A stretch of DNA of 64,000 bases from Psychrobacter sp. ANT_WB68 (lineage in GTDB: Bacteria; Pseudomonadota; Gammaproteobacteria; Pseudomonadales; Moraxellaceae). Positions 55,979 to 64,000 of this stretch are shown here, in pieces (the stretch's first letter is position 1; every line of letters starts with the position of its first letter). The DNA is taken from positions 62,001 through 126,000 of the forward strand of contig NZ_VOAZ01000004.1 in assembly GCF_008369115.1 (NCBI RefSeq), given 5' to 3'. The notes under the pieces were generated by a model that saw only the letters and a list, made by a program, of their open reading frames with translations, had not been told where the DNA came from and ran no database searches. The translations under genes and the position numbers were made by a program.

Positions 55979-56602
55979 ATGGCTGACTTATCAACCTTAG
56001 CACGACCGTACGCTAAAGCCGCGTTTGACTATGCCAATGAAAACGGGGTAGTAAATGAGTGGGAAAACTTCTTATTTATTGCCGCCACCGTTGTCAAGGA
56101 CAAGTCGTTCAGTACTTGGCTAGACAATCCAGCTGTTTCTGCTGAGCATAAGTCAGCTGCTTTGGTCGATCTTTATGATACAGAAGTAGCTAGCGCGAAT
56201 GATTCTGCTTTTAAGCAGTTATTGGTCGAGACCCAAGGGGCTCGTCATGACAGCAACGCCAGCTATCCCAAAGTATCAGTAGCACTTAGTAACTTCGTTA
56301 AACAGTTATCAGAACAAGAGCGTCTGGCGCTGCTTCCTGAAGTTTATGAGCATTATCGCCGTCACAAGGCAATAAGCTTAAAGCAGCTTGACGCTTATGT
56401 GACCTCTGCTTATCCATTAACCGATGCACAGCGTGATATGCTGCAAACGCGTCTTGCTGCTTCGCTAAATGCGAGCGTGGTGATTCATGAATCGGTTGAT
56501 CCTAGTCTTTTGGCGGGCGCTACGATTAAAGTCGGTGACAAAATCATCGATGATTCGATGCGTGGCAAGTTACAACAGTTAAAAACACAGCTAACGGCCT
56601 AA
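55979..56602 (+). CDS. atpH: ATP synthase F1 subunit delta
   Basis: 207 residues, about 30 longer than E. coli delta (177). The extra residues seem to be an insert around 75-100 ([15 protein letters not shown] region). N-terminal helical bundle from [12 protein letters not shown]; the C-terminal strand part has [19 protein letters not shown]. It links subunit b to the F1 head. Confidence 0.94.
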   Translation: MADLSTLARPYAKAAFDYANENGVVNEWENFLFIAATVVKDKSFSTWLDNPAVSAEHKSAALVDLYDTEVASANDSAFKQLLVETQGARHDSNASYPKVSVALSNFVKQLSEQERLALLPEVYEHYRRHKAISLKQLDAYVTSAYPLTDAQRDMLQTRLAASLNASVVIHESVDPSLLAGATIKVGDKIIDDSMRGKLQQLKTQLTA

Positions 56603-56693
56603 TGCCAATCATCAGTGCAGCTTAATAAAAGTTGCGTGATATAAGAGCATTTAAGTCAGTGGCGGGTTATCATAAATTAAAGGAAACAAGGCA

Positions 56694-58238
56694 ATGCAAC
56701 AATTGAATCCAGCGGAAATCAGTAATCTGATTAAGCAGCGTATTCAAGACCTTGATGCGGGTGCAACTGCAAAGAATGAAGGCACGATTGTCAAAGTATC
56801 TGACGGCATCGTGCAGATTCATGGTCTTGAAGATGCCATGTACGGCGAAATGATTGAGTTTGAAGGTGAAATCTACGGAATGGCGCTTAACTTAGAGCGT
56901 GATTCTGTTGGTGCGGTAGTATTAGGCGACTTCCTAAAACTACAAGAAGGTCAAAAAGCCTATTGTACTGGTCGCATTTTAGAAGTACCCGTAGGTCCTG
57001 AGTTGCTAGGCCGTGTTGTTGATGCTTTAGGTAACCCTATTGATGGCAAAGGTCCTATCGATGCCAAGATGACTGATAAAGTCGAAAAAATTGCCCCAGG
57101 CGTTATCGACCGTCAATCAGTTGATCAGCCAGTAATGACGGGTTATAAAGCCGTCGATACCATGATTCCAATCGGTCGTGGTCAGCGTGAGCTTATCATT
57201 GGTGACCGTCAGACGGGTAAAACCGCGATGGCTATCGATGCGATCATTGCACAGAAATCCTCTGGCATTAAGTGTGTATACGTAGCTATCGGTCAGAAAC
57301 GCTCTACCATTGCCAACGTCGTACGCAAACTTGAGCAAACGGGTGCCCTTGAATATACGACGGTTGTCGTCGCTTCAGCATCAGAGCCAGCAGCACTACA
57401 GTATATTGCACCGTACTCAGGTTGTACGATGGGCGAATACTTCCGTGACCGTGGCGAAGATGCACTGATTGTTTTTGATGATTTATCAAAACAAGCCGTT
57501 GCTTATCGTCAGATTTCACTATTGCTACGTCGTCCGCCAGGTCGTGAAGCTTATCCTGGTGACGTATTCTATTTACACTCACGTTTACTTGAGCGTGCAT
57601 CACGCGTAAACGCAGCGTACGTAGAAAAATTCACCAATGGTGAAGTGGTCGGTAAAACGGGTTCTTTAACCGCGCTACCTATCATTGAAACCCAAGCTGG
57701 TGACGTATCTGCATTCGTACCAACCAACGTGATTTCAATTACTGATGGTCAGATCTTCTTAGAATCCAGCCTATTTAACTCAGGTATCCGTCCAGCAGTC
57801 AACGCTGGTATCTCGGTATCGCGTGTTGGTGGTGCTGCGCAGACTAAGATCATTAAGAAACTGTCTGGTGGTATCCGTACCGCTCTAGCTCAGTATCGTG
57901 AATTGGCTGCATTTGCTCAGTTTGCATCAGACCTTGATGACGCAACTCGTGAACAGCTTGATCATGGTGAGCGTGTGACCGAATTGATGAAGCAAAAACA
58001 GTATCAGCCAATGTCTATCTCTGAGCAAGCCGCAGTTATTTATGCGTCGAACGAAGGGTTCTTAGCGGACGTTCCTGTTGAAAAAATCGGTTCTTTCGAA
58101 GAAGCTTACTTACGCTATATGCATGATGAGCAGAGTGAATTGATGCGTGAGATTGATGACACTGCGAATTACAATGACGATATCGCAGGTCGTTTAAAGT
58201 CATCTTTAGAGACCTTTAAACAAAATCACAGTTATTAA
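56694..58238 (+). CDS. atpA: ATP synthase F1 subunit alpha
   Basis: 514 residues with the non-catalytic nucleotide site Walker A GDRQTGKT near 170, [12 protein letters not shown], and the SRVGGAAQ motif. Forms the hexameric head with beta. Confidence 0.97.
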   Translation: MQQLNPAEISNLIKQRIQDLDAGATAKNEGTIVKVSDGIVQIHGLEDAMYGEMIEFEGEIYGMALNLERDSVGAVVLGDFLKLQEGQKAYCTGRILEVPVGPELLGRVVDALGNPIDGKGPIDAKMTDKVEKIAPGVIDRQSVDQPVMTGYKAVDTMIPIGRGQRELIIGDRQTGKTAMAIDAIIAQKSSGIKCVYVAIGQKRSTIANVVRKLEQTGALEYTTVVVASASEPAALQYIAPYSGCTMGEYFRDRGEDALIVFDDLSKQAVAYRQISLLLRRPPGREAYPGDVFYLHSRLLERASRVNAAYVEKFTNGEVVGKTGSLTALPIIETQAGDVSAFVPTNVISITDGQIFLESSLFNSGIRPAVNAGISVSRVGGAAQTKIIKKLSGGIRTALAQYRELAAFAQFASDLDDATREQLDHGERVTELMKQKQYQPMSISEQAAVIYASNEGFLADVPVEKIGSFEEAYLRYMHDEQSELMREIDDTANYNDDIAGRLKSSLETFKQNHSY

Positions 58239-58289
58239 TTTAACGGGTTAAGCCTTAGTTGGTTAGCACTTTAATTTAGAGCGTATACG

Positions 58290-58348
58290 GTGGCGCATTA
58301 TCTGATAAGGTTTCTTTTAAGGAATACTATTTAAGATAGTAGCGCCAC
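58290..58348 (+). other. Long stem-loop in the atpA-atpG gap
   Basis: GTGGCGC then ATTATCT pairs with AGATAGT then GCGCCAC: 14 pairs with one G-T wobble and one bulged A around a loop of about 30 bases, followed by CTGTTTT. The atpA-atpG gap is 244 bases. It may be an attenuator, a processing site or a mobile-repeat remnant. Confidence 0.55.
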
Positions 58349-58482
58349 TGTTTTAACCAGCAATGGTCTAAGATTGCGTCATGCCACAAAATGTAAAGAC
58401 ATTATTCTGTAAGTTCAGTGTTTTATATTAAATGATTGTTGCATACGCCCATGCTTTTTAACCCTCTTATATTGGAATCATT

Positions 58483-59364
58483 ATGGCAAGCTTAAAAGAG
58501 ATACGTGCCAAAGTCACCAGTATTAAAAGTACCCAGAAAATTACTCGCGCTATGCAAATGGTAGCCGCCAGTAAAATGCGCCGTGCCCAAGAGCGCATGG
58601 AAGTGGGTCGCCCGTATGCTGATAGTATGCGCCGGGTTATTTCGCATTTGGTGCATGCCTCATCAGATTACAAACATCCGTACATGGTAACGCGTCCAGT
58701 TGATAAAGTTGGCTATATTGTCATCACATCTGACCGTGGTTTGGCGGGTGGTTTGAATATTAACCTATTCAAAGCTCTATCTAAAAGTATTCAGCAATAT
58801 CAAGACCAGTCTGTACAAGCCGAGTTTGCAGTGATTGGTGCCAAAGGCGTCAGCTTCTTCAAAAACTTTGGTGGTAAAGTCACCTCAGCTGTGACTGATT
58901 ACGGTGATAAGCCAACCTTTGAGCAGATAAACGCGCCGGTCCAAGCGATGCTTGACGATTATACTAACGGCAAAATAGACCGCATCTACGTGGTTTATAA
59001 TAAGTTTGTTAATGCGATGACGCAAAAGCCAACAGTCAATCAACTGGTACCTTTACCAGAAGATTCATTTGGCGAAGAAGAGAGCGGCATTCAGACAGAA
59101 CTTAGCTGGGATTATATCTACGAGCCTGACATCAAAACATTGATTGATGAATTGCTTGGTCGCTATATCGAGTCGATTGTCTATCAAGCGGTGATGGAAA
59201 ACATTGCCTCTGAGCAGTCTTCACGTATGGTTGCGATGAAAGCGGCGACAGATAATGCTGGTGACCTAATTAACGATTTACAGTTGGTTTATAACAAGCT
59301 GCGTCAAGCGGCGATTACCCGAGAAATCTCGGAAATCGTTGGCGGTGCTGCTGCTGTTTCATAA
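58483..59364 (+). CDS. atpG: ATP synthase F1 subunit gamma
   Basis: 293-residue rotor shaft. The N-terminal coiled coil has [22 protein letters not shown] (shortened here), and the C-terminal helix has [14 protein letters not shown]. The central Rossmann-like domain is typical. Confidence 0.96.
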   Translation: MASLKEIRAKVTSIKSTQKITRAMQMVAASKMRRAQERMEVGRPYADSMRRVISHLVHASSDYKHPYMVTRPVDKVGYIVITSDRGLAGGLNINLFKALSKSIQQYQDQSVQAEFAVIGAKGVSFFKNFGGKVTSAVTDYGDKPTFEQINAPVQAMLDDYTNGKIDRIYVVYNKFVNAMTQKPTVNQLVPLPEDSFGEEESGIQTELSWDYIYEPDIKTLIDELLGRYIESIVYQAVMENIASEQSSRMVAMKAATDNAGDLINDLQLVYNKLRQAAITREISEIVGGAAAVS

Positions 59365-59384
59365 TTGACTACACCTATATATAG

Positions 59385-60836
<1,452 letters not shown>

Positions 60837-60952
60837 GTTGTATTCGTATTTGCTAATGAGTAGGTATAATATAAAGCTTATATCTACTCATCAGTAACGT
60901 ATCGTAGTTTTGATTGCGTTTTTGATCGCGCTTTGATGGTAAGGAATTAAGT

Positions 60953-61369
60953 ATGGCAACGTTACAATGTCGCGTCGTAAGTGCTCGTGAAGAGTTGTAT
61001 TCAGGCGAAATTAGCATGTTAATAGCTAGTGGTACCGAAGGCGAGATTGGTATATTGCCAGGTCACACCCCGCTTATTACTTTGCTAAAGCCCGGTGCAA
61101 TGCGCGTACAAATACCTAACGGTGAAGAAGAAGTGATTTATGTGTCAGGTGGTGTACTAGAAGTACAGCCTAAAATGGTGACAGTACTTGCTGATACTGC
61201 CATGCGTGCGCACAATCTTGACGAAAGTAAGATCGTTGAAGCGCGTAATAAAGCGGAGCAAATGCTGGTCAACCAATCTGATACCGTACAAACCAATGCC
61301 GCTCTAGCTTCATTGGCGGAATCTGTCGCTCAGCTACAAACCATCCGTAAGTACAAAAACCGTGCTTAA
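60953..61369 (+). CDS. atpC: ATP synthase F1 subunit epsilon
   Basis: 138 residues. N-terminal beta-sandwich (ASGTEGEIGILPGHTPLIT) and a C-terminal two-helix domain that can inhibit ATP hydrolysis. Last gene of the operon, followed by a terminator. Confidence 0.95.
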   Translation: MATLQCRVVSAREELYSGEISMLIASGTEGEIGILPGHTPLITLLKPGAMRVQIPNGEEEVIYVSGGVLEVQPKMVTVLADTAMRAHNLDESKIVEARNKAEQMLVNQSDTVQTNAALASLAESVAQLQTIRKYKNRA

Positions 61370-61421
61370 TCTTTTTTGTTTGTAAGAGTAATTATTTGCT
61401 CTTGCCCGCAATAATAAAAAG

Positions 61422-61447
61422 ACAGTCCTCTATGGGCTGTTTTTTTA
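61422..61447 (+). terminator. Terminator of the atp operon
   Basis: ACAGTCC / GGGCTGT stem (one G-T pair), loop of five bases, then T7. Confidence 0.82.
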
Positions 61448-61901
61448 TGGCTAATGTTTTTATATTTACTCTTGATGATTTTTAGCTTTTGGTCTAAAAG
61501 CCACTAGCAACCATGGCAATATATGTTTATATTAAGGGTTAGAAAATAGTTTGCTAAGTTATATGGTTAAGCTGTTTTATAGGCTTTATTTAATGATCTG
61601 GATCATGTTTTAAGGTTTAGACATAACAAATAAGTCATTAGTGAATAAAAGTTATTTGATACTTTTTGAATATGATAAAGAGTCTAATTTTTGGACGTAA
61701 ACTAAATTTTTAATGGTCGTAGTTTATAGGTTTTGTTAACGACTATAAGCTATAGTATAGGAAGCTGCAGGATTAATAGTATACTGTGCTGCCAAGTTTA
61801 TAACAGCTATATGAACAGCAGTTGCACTATTTTGTGGTGCTATTCATTTTACGGCTCTTATTTTGCCTACTTTTAAATGAGATGTATTAGAGGATATAAC
61901 A
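61448..61901. other. Gap between atp operon and the response regulator
   Basis: AT-rich, no ORF. It should hold the promoter of the two-component genes; no clear operator recognised. Confidence 0.35.
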
Positions 61902-62618
61902 ATGACAACGAATGATGATGACAATACCCCCCGAATTTTGATTGTTGAGGATGATGAGCGTCTGGCCATGTTGACTCAGGATTATTTAGTCAAGAATGGT
62001 CTAGAAGTGGCGATTGAAACGGATGGTAATCGTGCCATTCGCCGTATTGTCAACGAGCAACCAGATTTGGTCGTACTTGATGTTATGCTCCCAGGTAGTG
62101 ATGGCTTGACGGTCTGCCGTGAAGTACGTCCACATTACCAAAACCCCATCTTGATGCTGACTGCGCGCACCGAAGATATGGATCAAGTATTGGGTCTTGA
62201 GATGGGCGCGGACGATTATGTTGCCAAGCCAGCTCAGCCACGTGTCTTATTAGCGCGTATTCGTGCGTTATTACGTCGTTCAGAAAATGCGCCATCAGAA
62301 GATGTGCCACAGCGTTTAGAATTCGGTGAGTTGGTTATCGATAACGGTGGGCGTTCAGTGAACCTTGGCGATGAGCTGGTTGATTTCACCAGTGCGGAAT
62401 ACGATTTGTTATGGTTACTAGCCTCTAATGCTGGTCGTATTTTGTCACGTGAAGATATCTTTGAGCGTCTACGCGGTATCGAATATGACGGTCAAGATCG
62501 CTCGATTGACGTACGTATCTCACGTATCCGCCCAAAAATCGGTGATGATCCAGAAAATCCAAAACGTATCAAAACCGTACGTAGTAAAGGCTATCTATTC
62601 GTGAAAGAAGGCAACTAA
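61902..62618 (+). CDS. rstA: OmpR-family response regulator (RstA-like)
   Basis: 238 residues. Receiver domain with ILIVEDDER, phosphoacceptor D60 in LVVLDVMLPG, and Lys in VAKPAQP. The winged-helix DNA-binding domain starts near 140 and has LLWLLASNAGRILSREDIF and SIDVRISRIRPKIGDD. It resembles RstA. It is followed by a kinase gene, but a perfect terminator lies between them. Confidence 0.85.
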   Translation: MTTNDDDNTPRILIVEDDERLAMLTQDYLVKNGLEVAIETDGNRAIRRIVNEQPDLVVLDVMLPGSDGLTVCREVRPHYQNPILMLTARTEDMDQVLGLEMGADDYVAKPAQPRVLLARIRALLRRSENAPSEDVPQRLEFGELVIDNGGRSVNLGDELVDFTSAEYDLLWLLASNAGRILSREDIFERLRGIEYDGQDRSIDVRISRIRPKIGDDPENPKRIKTVRSKGYLFVKEGN

Positions 62619-62654
62619 TCGCCTATTTATGCTATAAGCTTTTACTATTCAGTG

Positions 62655-62699
62655 TTAAACCATAAAAAACCAGCTTCACGCTGGTTTTTTATGGTTTAA
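62655..62699. terminator. Perfect 20-bp terminator between regulator and kinase genes
   Basis: TTAAACCATAAAAAACCAGC pairs exactly with 62680-62699 around the loop TTCAC; T6 in the right arm. It separates the regulator from its kinase. Confidence 0.88.
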
Positions 62700-62961
62700 A
62701 TTTTAAGTTTTTAACCTTAATAGCTACGTTATGTGGTTTAATTAAGCGATAATTTTATATGCTAGTTTAATAAACGTTTCATAAATAGCGCAGCAGGTAT
62801 TTATCCTATCTTGGTTGTGATAGGGAGTACACAGTATTTTTGTCGCCTACAGTAAAACATGTACAATTTGAAAAATAGTCGCTATTTATTAATGTAACCG
62901 CATTTGCTGTCATTTATTCTGCTATCCATAACTCTTATTCATTAGGTTGGTCACGGCACGT

Positions 62962-64000
62962 ATGTCATTAGTTTCTTCTCTTAAACACAGTATCTTTGTT
63001 CGTATTTATGCTGGACTATTAATAGTCTGTTTGTGCGTGGCGTTATTCGCGCAGCTATTGATGGATACGATCAATAAAGAACGCGTCCAGTCTTACCGTG
63101 AAAGCATGGCGACAGGCGCTTTTCATATCGTCAGCGAAGGGGTTGCTCATCAAGAGAGTGACTCCCAACGTGACTATTGGTTGTCTGACGCTAGCAGTTT
63201 GTTTGGCGCGGAATTCAGTATTGTGCCGATTAATGAGATAGACTTTAATGCCAGTGAATTGCGTCGTTTCGAGAAAGGTAATGCCGTCGTTCGCTATGTG
63301 AGTCAACCTATATATGCCGATGTTTATTACCGCTTACCGGATAATAAAAGTGTTTTAACAGCGCGCATATCGCAGGTCACTGAACAGCAGGTACGAGCTA
63401 TAGCTGTGTTTTTGCTCGATGATTTATCTTACCATGCGACCTTGTCCGATAAGCGCAAGCGTTTGGCTGAATTGGAAGAAAGGTTTTCTTTTCCATTAGA
63501 ATTTAAAGCAGTTAACACCCTCAATTTAGATCCTGATCAGATGGCACGCTTACGCCGCGATGAGGTGGTCATCTTATTACAAGACACCAATACCAGTAAA
63601 AGTAACTCGTCAATTACAGTCGTTGTGCCCTCTGAAATCAATGATATGGCGATTTTAATCGGTCCTGTGCCGTTGTTTAATTGGTTCCCGCTGAATCTGA
63701 TTGTCAGTATGATTTTGATCAGTATGTTTTTAATCAGCTTAGGTGTTTATGCTCTTATTTTCCCGCTCGAACGCAAATTACAATTGATTCAAGTTGGTGT
63801 AAACGAAGTAAGTAAAGGCAATCTCGATATTAAAGTACAGGTCATTGGGCAAGATGAGATTGCGCGCCTATCCGCGACATTTAATGCGATGACGGCGCAT
63901 ATTAAGCGTTTGATTGAGTCGCAGCGTGAGCTGACGCGGGCGGTATCCCATGAACTGCGTACGCCCGTCGCTCGTATTCGTTTTGCTGTCGATATGCTGG
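62962..64000 (+). CDS. rstB: Sensor histidine kinase (RstB-like), truncated by the window end
   Basis: 346 residues visible; the frame is open at the edge. N-terminal helix (FVRIYAGLLIVCLCVALFAQ), a periplasmic domain of about 190 residues, a second helix (LIVSMILISMFLISLGVYAL), a HAMP domain (about 265-315) and an H-box SHELRTPVARIRF with the phosphorylated His near residue 330. The ATPase domain lies outside. Periplasmic layout and HAMP fit RstB. Pairs with the upstream regulator. Confidence 0.85.
   Translation, partial: MSLVSSLKHSIFVRIYAGLLIVCLCVALFAQLLMDTINKERVQSYRESMATGAFHIVSEGVAHQESDSQRDYWLSDASSLFGAEFSIVPINEIDFNASELRRFEKGNAVVRYVSQPIYADVYYRLPDNKSVLTARISQVTEQQVRAIAVFLLDDLSYHATLSDKRKRLAELEERFSFPLEFKAVNTLNLDPDQMARLRRDEVVILLQDTNTSKSNSSITVVVPSEINDMAILIGPVPLFNWFPLNLIVSMILISMFLISLGVYALIFPLERKLQLIQVGVNEVSKGNLDIKVQVIGQDEIARLSATFNAMTAHIKRLIESQRELTRAVSHELRTPVARIRFAVDML

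Overview
The window looks like a chromosomal segment of a Moraxellaceae gammaproteobacterium, most likely Psychrobacter or a close relative. That is an inference from gene content (Csu-type pilus, dksA next to gluQ, murD next to ftsW, zur-znuCB opposite znuA, a complete atp operon) and from the moderately AT-rich codon use. No 16S gene or other decisive marker is present.

Layout. (1) 1-6.1 kb: rRNA methyltransferase rlmA, cardiolipin synthase, a YdcF-like membrane protein, and an arsC-arsH-arsB arsenic resistance cluster with no arsR beside it. (2) 6.2-11.0 kb, minus strand: a compact four-gene spore-coat-U (Csu/archaic) chaperone-usher pilus operon. (3) About 11.27-35.47 kb: an integrative element inserted in the 3' end of a tRNA-Ser(GGA) gene. 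Its tyrosine integrase lies next to the tRNA, a degenerate copy of the tRNA 3' end marks the far edge, and paired TAGACCAAC motifs sit just inside both ends. (4) 35.7-39.5 kb: a secreted DNA/RNA endonuclease, small proteins, and amtB-glnK. (5) 39.9-42.4 kb: a universal stress protein and a SulP transporter. (6) 43.2-52.7 kb: murD, ftsW, gluQ, dksA, cpdA, and the zinc uptake locus zur-znuC-znuB with divergent znuA and a Zur-box-like palindrome between them. (7) 53.1-61.4 kb: atpI and atpBEFHAGDC. (8) 61.9 kb to the end: an RstA-like response regulator and a truncated RstB-like kinase.

The element holds the accessory content. From left to right it carries small lipoproteins (one with a duplicated paralogue remnant), a six-gene operon built around a type I restriction-modification system, and a three-gene operon of unrecognised proteins ending in a PD-(D/E)XK-type nuclease. 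Then come an AlpA regulator and a phage-like recombination module (metal-binding protein, YqaJ exonuclease, DUF932, zinc-ribbon protein, inovirus-Gp2-type protein), followed by an orphan AT-rich gene and the integrase. There are no capsid, packaging or conjugation genes, so it resembles a defence-carrying satellite or genomic island.

The two most interesting items are both in the element. The first is a catalytically degenerate HsdM-like domain fused to one target-recognition domain, encoded just upstream of complete hsdM-hsdS-hsdR. The second is the three-gene nuclease operon at 24.1-26.3 kb. A structured, promoter-plus-terminator-bounded RNA candidate lies in the atpI-atpB gap.
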